From Lingula anatina (Eukaryota; Brachiopoda; Lingulata; Lingulida; Lingulidae), in contig NW_019775640.1 in the NCBI RefSeq assembly GCF_001039355.2, forward strand, positions 236,624 to 273,699: a DNA stretch of 37,076 nucleotides, in the 5' to 3' direction. Below the pieces are notes generated by a model, which searched no databases, was not told the DNA's origin, and saw only the letters and a list, made by a program, of their open reading frames with translations. Positions 10,095 through 20,096 of this stretch are shown here, piece by piece; position 1 is the stretch's first letter; each line of letters starts with the position of its first letter. The translations under genes were made by a program, and so were the position numbers.

Positions 10095-10581
10095 AACAAT
10101 GTCATTTGTGACCAGAAGTTGTCTGCCTCGCTATGTCTTATGTTATAATTATATTCCAGATGTTTGAAATTTTATGCATATTACCGTATTGCCCTTTTTG
10201 TTTTCACCACCACAATGTACTCCTTGATATAGCGTAACTCGTAAACCATATGGAAAACAAAAAAATGGAGACCACCTCCAGTGTTGGGCTTGACATGCTC
10301 TATCAAATGCATAAAACAAGAGGTCTCTAGCATTAACGGTTCCAGAATTAGAGAGAGTTTTCAGTTTTGGCATCTGATGGCCGCTGCTCCCATGAAAATG
10401 CTATTAGCTGGACTTTCCACCAATGGGCCACCGGTGGCATTTTATCTGGGAACCTGGATTATAAATATACAGTTGATAAATCGAAAATAATTATTTCTTT
10501 TCATTATTAGTTTTTTTTTAATTGCTGTCTACATTGGATGATTGTTTATGGGTTATTGTAGATGCTTACTTCCAAATACAG
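10095..10581. other. Stretch without supported gene
   Basis: Open frames exist on both strands at 10149-10490. The minus-strand peptide has an aromatic-rich segment, but no splice sites, known motif or second copy supports either frame. Nothing else recognised. Confidence 0.6.
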
Positions 10582-11303
10582 GTGATTGCTTAATGGGCAG
10601 TATGGGAGCATCAAAAAGACTGGACTTCTACAGCAAAATACTCATGGAACAGCTGAGCATTAAGCAAGACATATGGCAAGAGCATCCCTGCTTATATGAT
10701 ATTAGATCATCGGACTTCAAGGACAAAGAAAAACGCGATCTTGCTGTTGAGAAGATTGCATCTCATCTGGAACAAACCAGTGAGGAAACTGCTAGGCTTC
10801 AGCATGTCTGATGTCTTTTTCAAGTTCTTAATGTTTGAAAAAAATTAAAATTCAACCACGCTCTCGTTTAAAGCATTAGGCATGGTTTCAACGTGCACGT
10901 AAAACAATGAATGATTTTCAAGCATATTAATGTCAATCTGGTTAAATTATGACAACGGCAATGCCACTGTTTAAATTTTAAAGAGATAGGCCTATAAGAG
11001 AGTATAAATTAATTAAAAAAGAGGATTTTCTCAAACAGGCCTTTTTAGGCCTACCTGTCCCTAAAAATATAAAATACCTAGTTCCCTCCTTTTTTAACTA
11101 AATGTTATACTCTTTACATTTTCAGCTTCTTGGGTGAAAGCAAAGATAAGTCACTTGGTAATAGTTACACCAAAGCAAAGAAGCCAAAACCAAGTGGAAG
11201 TGCAAGGAAGGGCATTTCCAAAAAAACGAGATGGCTTCTAGAGAAATTACAATTTCTCGATCAGTATATCTCAATTAGGCCATCAATCTCTAATCTGGAC
11301 AAT
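10582..11303 (+). pseudogene. MADF-domain gene fragment (Adf-1 type), two exons
   Basis: The first segment (about 10582-10811) encodes an MADF helix set: ILMEQLSIKQDIWQEHPCLY, then DIRSSDFKDKEKRDLAVEKI. The conserved 'hP.LYd...dyk...kr..a...I' spacing of the Myb/SANT-like MADF fold is plain. It ends in TGA at 10809 with no donor, so the exon end is damaged or alternative. The second exon, 11126-11303 (acceptor TTTTCAG, donor AAT|GTAAGT), continues the family pattern with KAKKPKPSGSARKG, KTRWLLEKLQFLDQYI and RPSISNL, the usual basic linker and 'W...L.FL....PR' step after MADF. Such proteins bind DNA as transcription factors or as partners of transposases. No BESS motif is visible. Confidence 0.65.
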
Positions 11304-11454
11304 GTAAGTAGACTCTTCTCTAATAGGTGATTGTAGTCGCAGTAAGGGAATATTTTCTTATATGTTCTTCATTATGGTTTATTTTTAAACTTTCATTCTC
11401 ATTTGTTGTGAGGATAAAAACAATTTACCAAATATACTTTTGACTATCTTTCAG

Positions 11455-11639
11455 ATGGCTTTGCAATTTAGATATTGCCAAAGGGACAAAACTGGGGACA
11501 TCTCACCTAAATAGAACCTCCTGCACAAAGTTTGTTGAATGTATTGCTGATGATATGAGAAACAGTACCAAAAAAAATTGAGAACAAAGTTTATAGTATT
11601 GTGATGGACGGCTCAACAGATATGAGTGGAACAGAACAG
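11455..11639 (+). pseudogene. hAT-derived ZNF862/DUF4371-like exon, frameshifted
   Basis: Bounded by TATCTTTCAG at 11454 and ACAG|GTATGT at 11640. One frame gives LDIAKGTKLGTSHLNRTS, then CTKFVECIADDMRNSTK. After the A-run at 11570-11577 the protein continues in the next frame as IENKVYSIVMDGSTDMSGTE. The 'G..L.t.y......c..f...Ia..mr......I......si..DGsTD....EQ' layout is that of the DUF4371 segment of hAT-transposase-derived proteins (ZNF862/KIAA1586 type). The Asp of MDGSTD corresponds to the first acidic residue of the hAT RNase H fold. A one-base slip in the A-run breaks it, or is a sequencing error. Confidence 0.55.
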
Positions 11640-11941
11640 GTATGTAGGTTTTCTAAATGCAGAACTATTTTTTAAAATTCCTTTTGTATTCATATAACAT
11701 ATGTTACCTCAGACACTTGGCAACTTGCTTTCATGGCATTATAAAACATTCAGTCAGATGTACAGGCAAAGAGATATAAGTCATGTCTAGATTATCTTGT
11801 CAATCAATAGGATGTAATCAGAAATAAATATGTAAGGGAGGGAAATGGGCGGTCGCCAGTGGCCAAATGCGACCGCTTAAACGAATTGGTGAGTGCCAAT
11901 CTCAGTAACTGGTCCAAACGGGCGACTGTTCTGTAAGCAGC

Positions 11942-12389
11942 AGCAACATGAGAAATATATGGGGTTCATACATTTCTCCTTCACCTGCACATAACTCTCC
12001 CCCATCGAGTCCAAACTGGCACCTGTCACCCGTGCACAGTACCCCAGGCTCTGTCTTTGCCACTCCTGCTACACCTCTCCCATTTCCTACTCTATTACAA
12101 CCTTTAACACCCTTTCAACAACATGCTAGCACCAGTACCGCAAACATACCAGCTATCAGACAGAAAACTATTAAACATGAAAACAACAGCAAGCAGTTGC
12201 ACAAACTTCTGTGTAAAACTGATGTCTACGATTTTCTCAGCTGAGGAGAGGATTGATCCGACGCGCAACATACTGGGGTGCAGGAGAGCAGATATGGTGA
12301 AGGAGCCCATGTGCAAAGAGAGAATGTTGTACATAGAGTGCTCTGTTAAAAAATTCTATCCTGACGAGGAGAGATTACCAGGATTTTAG
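11942..12389 (+). pseudogene. BEN-domain fragment, copy 1
   Basis: First a Ser/Pro/Thr-rich segment (from 11948: SPSPAHNSPPSSPNW, HLSPVHSTPGSVFATP), typical of the disordered part of a nuclear protein. After a frame change near 12115 comes PVPQTYQLSDRKLLNMK, then CTNFCVKLMSTIFSAEERID, PTRNILG, and KEPMCKERMLYIECSVKKFY before TAG at 12387. The 'fa..Ll...Fs.eel....' core, the loop and the final 'R...i...v.k.yP' helix fit a BEN domain, a DNA-binding module of chromatin and transposon-derived proteins. It closely matches the copy at 15830-16209. The frameshift suggests a pseudogene. Confidence 0.6.
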
Positions 12390-12455
12390 TCAAAATGCAC
12401 AACTGCCATGAATACGGGCAATAGGAATTTGAGGCGGAAACATCACAACAATTAA

Positions 12456-12773
12456 TACAACGATAACTCTTAAATTTTCACCAAAATTAATTTTCCTGGG
12501 GTCACTAGCTACTTTCTACCACCATCCTACTAAATGCCAAAACATTTTTTTCGCTCAAAGTTACTCTTTTGATGTTTGTTTAAATTGTTATATTCACTTA
12601 GGTGATTATACTTCCATTGTAATTTAAAATTAGACAGTTTTTTAATCCTTTTTGGTCGTATACAGCATTAATTACTCGTTCCCAGAGGCTAAGATGAGTT
12701 TTAAGTGTTTAGTGCAGTGTAAGGAAGAACTACTATTGATAATGGCATATGGCAGTAAAATGTTATAATCCCT
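12456..12773. mobile_element. Probable third, diverged TTAA MITE
   Basis: TTAA at 12452-12455 and 12774-12777. The right end ATAATCCCT matches the family end ATTATCCCT; the left end has GATAACTCTT in place of GGATAATAACTCTT. Internal words such as AATTTTCCTGGGG, CTCAAAGTTA and TGTTTGTTTAAA line up in order with the copy at 4571-4901. The central palindrome is lost. Confidence 0.6.
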
Positions 12774-12777
12774 TTAA

Positions 12778-13791
12778 TCAAAACAAAAATAAATTACAAT
12801 GACTAGGTAATATGAACATTTATTAAATAACAGTTTATGGTGTAACCACCATCATAAAGTACTACCTCAGTCTATGTACAGAATAAAATGGATAAATTGA
12901 TTATTTTCTATGTATTCTTTGTTTTTTTATTTCTCACTAAACCAGTCCTACAAGTAAATCAAAATATAAAAAGCCTTTTGCCGAAATAGCATTGAAACAT
13001 AAGTTTTTCTGCTTCTTCCTGTTCTGTTTAGTACTCACGCCATTTCTATACAATTAACTTACACCCAAACAAATCAAAACGGTCATACTATCATTTTTTA
13101 TTTATTCTCTTCAAATTGAGCGTTGGTTTGTGTTTACACTTGTTTATTTAAGTGAATATGCTGTTAATTGTATTTTCTGCTAAACCCGCTTTATATATTC
13201 CCTTTTAACTGACGAAGTACAGTAAGTAGATGCTTTGATTTTTGAAGTAATAAGAAGCGGTGCAATATTTACCGGACAGCAATTAGCGGCTATTAATGAC
13301 ATCACGCCTAAATGCACACGCTTCCTGAATAAGACGGTTGCCCCCTGCCAGGTTGAGAGATCGGGACACGCTCTCCTGCCACGTGACTGGCTAGATATCC
13401 ATTGTTAAACGATCCTCCTACTTCCATTGTTCAAAAAGTGGGCGGTAGGCTTGGTCACGGTGAAGAGTAACCGTGTTCGTAGACACGATCACGGTGGTGA
13501 GAACAGATTAAAAAGCCTAGCTGTATATATTCAACCTCAAAAAATATGTACAAGAATTTAAAGGTGAATTTCATTGGCTACTTCCTTACCTTGGAGAATT
13601 TCACACACTAAAAAACTTTAACATTTTTTACTTAAAGTCTATTGTGATGCAGATTTAAAAGAGCCAATTAACTTGTTTCATTTTGGGGCAACATGTAAAT
13701 CCATGGCTGAAGCCAAGAATTTTGATGAAACACATGATTCTACTACAAATTTGGGAACCTTTTTTAAAATTGAAATTGAATTATATGTTAA
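12778..13791. other. Non-coding stretch with a GC-richer island
   Basis: No exon. 13290-13510 is GC-richer than its surroundings, with CACGTGAC at 13380 and a hairpin CACGGT..ACCGTG at about 13457-13476. It lies 300-500 bp upstream of the Myb/SANT pseudogene and could be its old promoter; nothing more can be said. Confidence 0.45.
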
Positions 13792-14625
13792 ATGAAGTGT
13801 GGAGATATTGATTTGTCTAATGAAGACATCATTGTTTAACTTGCTGATCATGATGGGAAAAATCTGTTAGAAATTTTTGTTTGAAAAACCAATGAGGCAA
13901 ATATGAAGGTATGGCAGGAAATTACCAGAAGGTTTGCGCCCAATTTTTTAAATCAAAAGCACTAGAACAGATGACTTGAATATTGATATTTTAATCTTAT
14001 AATTCTATCTTCCACATAATAACGTCTTTATAAACATAGGGAATTACATCATTATGCATAGCATATTGAAGAGAATTGGAAACATTAAATTTTTGTTTAC
14101 TTATCACAGAAAAAAATTAGTTATATCTTATTGATTTTCAGAGTCAACAATGTAGGTCTTGGGAGAAAAGACGTAAAAGTTATAAGGAAGAAGTGGTCGG
14201 ATTTTTCCAGCTGCTCCAAAAAGGAGGCAGAAAGGAGGAAGATTCAAAAGACTGATGGTGGTGGGGTCTCTCAAATAATGTTGACTCCCATCCAAGAAAA
14301 GGTAAAATAATGTTAGCATTTTATTTAAAAAATTCAATGTATATAGTCAGAACATACCTTATGCAGATGGCTTTGTGTTTGAATATGAATATATATATAT
14401 ATATATATAAAATGATTATTATAGGTACTTTTGTTTCAGGTTGTGTCAATTATTGGTGAGACTGCCATTGCTGGGTTTCAAGGAGAAATTGGCTCATTCC
14501 AACAACAAAATCGAAATGACAAGTATTCCAAAATTACAACCGAAGAGCTCAAAATTTTAGTGGACAGGGTATCTGCCAAAAGCGACATTTTCTTTTTTCA
14601 AAATTCAGCAGTGTTAATGTTATAA
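13792..14625 (+). pseudogene. Myb/SANT-like DNA-binding protein, three exons, two stops
   Basis: ATG at 13792 opens a frame that reads through the whole first helix region of a Myb/SANT-like domain (SNEDII, LADHDGKNLLEIFV, KTNEANMKVWQEITR) but has TAA at 13837 and TGA at 13882. Donor AAG|GTTTGC at 13932 joins in phase 2 to exon 14142-14301, giving RRVNNVG and DVKVIRKKWSDFSS, then KTDGGGVSQIMLTPIQEK. Donor GTAAAA at 14302 joins in phase 0 to exon 14440 onward: VVSIIGETAIAGFQGEIG. The order WQEIt..vN.vG, kKWsD, tGGG and ltp.EekvvsiIGe..v.G is diagnostic of the family (NAIF1/MSANTD relatives, also partners of PIF/Harbinger transposases). The stops and a short 3' end show it is dead. Confidence 0.8.
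14388..14409. repeat. (AT)n microsatellite
   Basis: About eleven AT units inside the second intron of the Myb/SANT pseudogene. Confidence 0.9.
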
Positions 14626-15339
14626 CTAACAGACTGAAAGAAGAAATATGGAAGGCAATAACAAATAAATAAGTTGATTATATTAGTTACTTTGTCAATG
14701 CATTGTAATTATTGATCCTATTCCTACATTCTTTTTTTAAAATTTGGAATGACATGATTAAAATTGAGTAGTGATTACTCACTATGTGACAGAAATTCAA
14801 GGAAAAACCTACATTAACTGCCAGATTTTTTGTTTTTAATGTGAAGTTAAAGGGCTATTGATGAATAACGGAACATACATCGATCTCGGTCTTCCTGCTT
14901 ATAGCGTCAACAGTGTGTCCAAAGTTCACCGAGGCAACACAAGTGTACGTAGGAAATGGATAGATTTATGTTCAAAGACAAAACACACAGAAAAACAATG
15001 AAGAAACAGTATCGGGAAGACAGTGAGTGGTCCCTGCCCATAAGAACTGTCCCCTTTAGAACAAAAGTTTTAAATATAACTGACATTAACAATTTCCTGT
15101 AATCATCATAGGTAATGAACCTCTAGTGGCTGCAGAGTACAGAAATAAATTGACTTTATTAATATATATTATTTACTCTTTAAAAATTATATATTTTGGT
15201 TACTCTTTCTTCTTATATAGACTTATTTAAATACCTTTTAACACTAATACCATCACTATGCATCAAGACACTGTTTCTAGAATATAAAGTAGGATGCTGA
15301 AACTAATATTCAAATCTGAAGATAAACTAAATTTTTCAG
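14626..15339. other. Non-coding stretch
   Basis: AT-rich. 14855-15000 has a GC-richer segment with short open frames on both strands but no splice signals or known motif. Confidence 0.6.
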
Positions 15340-16209
15340 CTTGGGGGAATACGATACAGTCATGCCAGGAGAAGCAGAAGCCAGTTATCCGAGAGAGGAA
15401 CTGGAAGGTACTTTATTAATATCAGTAATCTTAAGACCCATTTTTTTTTTTACATTCACATAATAATTTTTATTACAAATATTTTAACACAAATCATTTT
15501 TTGTTAGCAAAAATAAAAAAACATTTTGCATTCCTGTTTTTTTATAAGAAGTCCTAGATAAAATACTAGTACAACCTAGAAATGCATCAAAGAAACAAGT
15601 AAGAATTTTTTAAATATTACTTCGCCTTGCATAATGAAGAATAATTTGGAAAAAGCAAGGTACCATTTTATAAAATTTAACATAGGCCTAGACAAACTAT
15701 ATGGGAAGAGAAATTGTACTTTTAATGCACACTGTTTATTGCATTTTGTCTCGAAGTCGAAGATTTGTTTGATTTTTTTACGAAAGCTTAAATGGTGACC
15801 TGAGAAAACTATTTCATGGAACCCAGCAGGTAGAATTACAAATAGTCACAGTGGTGTGCATTCAACAAAAATTACCAGAGCTAATTGAACAAGTAAAGGA
15901 TGGTACTGTGCAGGCTCTGGTGCAGCAGATGACTAAATGGCCAAGTTTGAAATTTTCAGGCAGGATAAGTAATTCCTCTCATATCCTGTTCCAACCACAC
16001 AAGAATTGTTACAGTTAAAAGTAAAATCTAAGGGGCCAAGTAATTTTTGCGTTCTGTTAATGGGCAAGATATATTCTAAAGAAGAACGCCTTGACCCAAC
16101 GAGGAACATGGGGGACTTAAGGACAGCGCAATATAACAAAAGACCAATCTGCTCACAAAGACAAGACTATATATCAAAAACAGCGTCCAGAAATTGTATA
16201 CATCTGTAA
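15340..16209 (+). pseudogene. BEN-domain gene, three exons, copy 2
   Basis: Exon 15340-15407 (acceptor ATTTTTCAG, donor AAG|GTACTT) ends in phase 1 and meets exon 15549-15598 (acceptor TTTATAAG, donor CAA|GTAAGA), which restores a Glu codon. That exon joins in phase 0 to 15830 onward. Peptides in order: EYDTVMPGEAEASYPREELE, VLDKILVQPRNASKKQ, then helical QQKLPELIEQVKDGTVQALV. After a one-base frame change at about 15975-15982 come PVPTTQELLQLKVKSKG, NFCVLLMGKIYSKEERLDPT and RPICSQRQDYI, the BEN core seen in copy 1. TAA at 16207. The three matching splice phases show a real ancestral gene. The single shift may be a mutation or a base-call error. Confidence 0.65.
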
Positions 16210-16413
16210 TGAACGAGGAGCTATGGAGACCATGTCTCTCGGCGATGAACACTGCCAATTGAAATTTGAGGTGTTCACAAAAGATCAACATATAGGAAAG
16301 CTAACATTTGTTTCCTTACAATACACCAAAGGCTTAGTTTGTCCGCAGATAAATGTGATCACATTCTTGGCTGATTGAGGCAACGTTTGAAAAAGCAACC
16401 AATTAACTTACAG

Positions 16414-16485
16414 ACTATGGCGCACCGTGGTAGAAAATGAAAAAGAAAAGCAGACAATTATTAAACATATGCACAGTGACAATGA
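16414..16485 (+). pseudogene. Integrase zinc-binding (H2C2) exon fragment
   Basis: Acceptor AACTTACAG at 16413, donor ATGA|GTAAAA at 16486. It encodes LWRTVVENEKEKQTIIKHMH followed by SDNE. The 'vv...e...ii...H.d..' pattern is what precedes 'gGHfGr.kT' in the zinc-binding N-domain of Gypsy/Ginger-type integrases. Only the first His pair region is present; the Cys pair and the first catalytic Asp are not found downstream. Confidence 0.4.
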
Positions 16486-16600
16486 GTAAAATTTACAGAT
16501 ATTACTATTCTTTTACAACCTTTGGATTTATATTACTGTGAATGGAGTGTTAGTGATATGCATATACTGATATTACAATGTACTACCAGGTGCTACCAGG

Positions 16601-16672
16601 CTGTGTATTTTCATACAACACTTCCCAACAAGAAAGCACAAAGCACAGCCCTTACTATTTAATGTTTGGCAC
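16601..16672 (+). pseudogene. Isolated integrase core-end fragment
   Basis: The frame CVFSYNTSQQESTKHSPYYL plus MFG ends at a perfect donor (GGCAC|GTAAGT, 16673). This is the 'aYnts.qesTk.sPyyLMfGr' end of an integrase core. It is homologous to, but different from, the same position in the exon at 16863-17168, so it is a second integrase copy rather than part of the same exon chain. Confidence 0.5.
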
Positions 16673-16862
16673 GTAAGTAAATGATAAAGTAGACCCCATT
16701 TTTAAGTAACAACAAGTAAACTATAGTCCTCACCCTCTGAAATACGAGTGGTGTTAAATTCTGAATACTAAGTCCCATATCATAATATTGTCCTATTGGA
16801 ATGGTTCGTATGATAATCATGTTTTTGGTTGGTTTTAATGCCATTTCATTTTGAATTGTCAG

Positions 16863-18801
16863 GTGGAGAGCACCAAAAAGGCTCCTGTCAGATCAAGGAA
16901 GAGAGTTTGTGGCTGAAATAAATACAGAGGTTTGCCGCATAGAGAGGTCTGTGACAAGTGCCTATCATCCTCAGACCAATGGTCTGGATGAGAGGACAAA
17001 CCAGACACTGAAGACTCGATTGAGCAAGCTCATTAATGAACACCAGAACGACTGGGATACTTATTTGGAGGATGTGGTGTATTCGATCAGGACACAAAAG
17101 CAAGAGTCCACAAAGTTCACCCTTTTTTTTTTCTAATGTTTGGGAGGCACCCTTGGTCTCTGAGAGAGGTAATTTAATGATTTAGTAGACAACATAAATA
17201 TTGGGACATTTTTATAATTATTTTCTGACATCTCAGTAATAGGTTTGTTTCATCACAGAAATTGTGTTTGAAAAGCAGTCTATGTGTAGCCAAAATGTGT
17301 ATTAGATATGATGTGCTTCAGTCTTGCCATTTATATCAAACCTATTTGATCTTTTAAATCATGTGGACCTCTTTTAGATTATCAGTTATTTCTATATATG
17401 CTTAAATGGCTGCACTACAAATATTTTATTTACCTACCTATTTTTCATTCTTCTGATTATTTTACTTAACAGGCTGTCTGCTAGTCATGATACTGATCCT
17501 GTCTTTACCTTAAATGAAGTGGGAAGCATGAAGCATTGCTCCCATGTTCACAAAAATAACATGATGAATTTTAAAGAGGGTTTTTTAATTTCAATTGTGA
17601 TTTCTATTTTTAGATGAATGCCAAAGATGGTGAAAGTATTGAAGCCATTTCTGTAAATGATGAAGTTCTGGAAGACGTGGTCAACCATAGAGAGGCATTG
17701 TTAGATGTCACCAATAAAGTTGTAAGTACAAAGACACACATAATGCGCTTCATTAAAGGGTTCTAGCATGTTACAGTTGTATTAAAATTTTTCCTTGAAT
17801 ATGAAATACTTTACTTGTTTTATGACTGCCTGTTATATTTGTGTCTCTAATAAGCTTATTCTATAAGATTATTCTAATAATCGTCAATTACATTGTTCAC
17901 TTTTAAAACAAAAGTCCACACACAGGTCACCAACATATACATATCATGCTTCACAGAAAAACATTATTACTGAGACCACTAAAAACCATTATTAACTTAC
18001 ATATAATAGCTTTCTCTGTTATGATTAAGAATATTTTTACTTATTTCATTATTATTCCAGATTCAAGAAAGTGTCTGCATAGAGAAAGCCATCAAGTTAT
18101 TGGGGATCAGTCATGACCAGACAACTCAAGGCTTCCTTTTCTTTACTGAAGAAGAACAAGAATTACATATGTCTTTGGAAGAAGCAAGAAAAATATGGCC
18201 ACACCCTTCAGAGGATGAAATCAGCACAACCCTACCAATGAATATTACATGTGCAATAACTGAAGGACAAATGACAGATGTAGCAATACAGGGTAATTGC
18301 TAAAATTTTTGACTCCCATCATGCCATACCATATACTATTAATACTATAATCAAAATTAATAACTTTCCTTATTTTAATAACTTAATATGAGATGCTAAC
18401 TGAAACAACAATGCAATATGTGCATACATACACAGCTATTGATCCAGTCCTCTGCTTCCTTCACAGTGCTGTGAAAAAAACTGTTAAACTATACATAAAA
18501 TCCTACATTTTTTCAAAATTTTCAAACTATGATCATGTACCGCCACATAATGATTTTAAAGCCTCACTCAGAGTTTTCCATTTTTTTATCTTCAATGTTC
18601 ATTGATATGACACAAACATTATCTTAGCATATAACAACTGACAGTACCTCTTGTTACTATTATGCATTTAACTGAAACTTATATCAGCTTTTCATTAATT
18701 ACACAGATATAAAACCTTCAGACATAAGCCAGCCCACCATGCCAGAGCCAGGTACCTCTCTCAGCCAGCCCACCATACCAGAGCCAGGTACCTCTGTTTG
18801 A
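16863..18801 (+). pseudogene. Integrase gene with introns: core plus three downstream exons
   Basis: Exon 16863-17168 carries the second half of a DDE integrase core: RLLSDQGREFVAEINTEVC, AYHPQTNGLDERTNQTLK, HQNDWDTYLEDVVYSIRTQ, STKFT. The Asp of SDQG and the Glu of LDER are catalytic; 32 residues separate them instead of about 35, through loss of three residues before IERS. A T10 run at 17123-17132 shifts the frame before LMFGRHPWSLRE|GTAATT. It joins in phase 0 to exon 17614-17721 (MNAKDGESIEAISVNDEVLE, donor GTAAGT), phase 0 to 18061-18292 (LLGISHDQTTQGFLFFTEEE, then HMSLEEARKIWPHPSEDEIS), and phase 1 to 18707-18801, ending in two PTxPEPGTS repeats and TGA. The last three exons are intact (144 codons). 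The spliced structure argues against a plain LTR element. Confidence 0.7.
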
Positions 18802-19434
18802 AATAGCATTATGGTAAGCTTGCTTTCCTTTTCATTGTAATATAACTGCTGAATAACATTATATTTCTTCAACCAAAAATCAGCTCTAAGCAAATGAACA
18901 AAACTGTCATATAACACTTGGTTGCCTTTTTGGTAAACTTCGCCACAAATTTTTACAGTTCAAAATTTATTACTTAAGCACATGATCAAATTTGACATGA
19001 AATACTTTCATGTGTCAATAATTTCTTATAATTTCTGTTCCTATAATAAAAATATTAACAACAAAATTTTCAGTTATATAAATTCGATCCCTTCTATGGT
19101 TAAAAATGTTATTTCAAAGATCTTTTTTGTGTCTATGGGGTCTCAAACACCATACTTATTCTTTTTTTTTTTTCAGCACAAAAAGAACTGGGTTGCTAAG
19201 TAAAATCAGCACAATCAGTTAATATTTACAGTAGTTTTTTTTTTCTTTTTTATTCTAAGAGTCATTTATGTAATGCTGATAAATGTATAATATACAAGCT
19301 GTACATTATTTTTTGGTCTGATGTTTTTCTCTTCTTTTTTTTTTCTTTTTTTTTGTTAATTATAATTTTGCCTTACTTTAGTTGTAAGTGTACTTTAGAT
19401 AATGTCTATTACATATGATATTATCTAAAACTCG
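18802..19434. other. Non-coding stretch
   Basis: T-rich and A-rich sequence with several poly-T runs; no exon recognised. Confidence 0.65.
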
Positions 19435-20095
19435 TTCAGGGTTTTAAGTTTCAATCAGTTCTTTTGCTAATTGTTCAAGATTTTTTTATCTAGTTCAGAG
19501 TATTAAAATTGCCTTTCTACATTAGTCCACATATATTGAGGAGTTTCTTGAAGGCATTTCTTTTAACTTACATTGTAAAAAAATGTTTCATTTTTTTCAT
19601 TATTATATATCTTAGTTTTATAACTTTTTCATAGTTTAGTTATTGTTATACTTTTGATGTTAAAGTAAAATGTGAGTCAGCCTTGCTACTATGTACATAT
19701 GATATTATCTTAAAGTCGTCACAAGTTTTAAGTTTAAATCATTACTTCTGCAAATTGTTCAACCTATTTTTCATGTAGTTCAGTATATGAAAATTGCCTT
19801 TCCACAGTAGTGCAGTTATTAAGGAGTTTGTTAAAGGCATTTCTTTGATCTTACAGTGTTAAATATGTAACTTTACATTTTAAGGCAACACATGCAAAAT
19901 CCATATTCCAAAATCCATTAGCAGTATCTACTGATCACAATCTGTGTCCTGCATACCCCATGGTGCCACTGAATAAACAAATCACAGATCGTGATCGCTA
20001 GATACCACCAGTAGATTTTTTTAAATTTTGCGTGTGAACGAAGCCAAATAGTTATATAATAGTTTGTTATAGTGTCTTCTTTCTTTATTTTGATA
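19435..20095. repeat. 661-bp duplicated segment, copy 1
   Basis: Begins TTCAGGGTTTTAAGTTTCAA and is repeated at 21482-22149 with few differences. It contains its own older tandem duplication of about 288 bp (shared words TTTTAAGTTT, AATTGTTCAA, AAAATTGCCTTTC, GGCATTTCTTT). Near the right end is a 22-bp imperfect hairpin: TATCTACTGATCACAATCTG (19925) pairs with the segment ending GATCGCTAGATA (20002). The copy ends within one or two bases of the splice acceptor of the Ulp1 exon. Confidence 0.9.
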
Positions 20096-20096
20096 G

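Noticed and set aside
10149-10373. Minus-strand 74-residue frame
   Set aside because: No recognised motif, splice signal or paralogue; kept only as a note on the stretch.
14850-15092. Another TTAA MITE starting TTAAAGGGCTATTGATG
   Set aside because: Only the first few bases match the family end and no inverted partner was found nearby.
18699-18917. Minus-strand frame with VPGSGMVGWL repeats
   Set aside because: Antisense shadow of the PTxPEPGTS repeats of the plus-strand terminal exon, which has matching splice phase.
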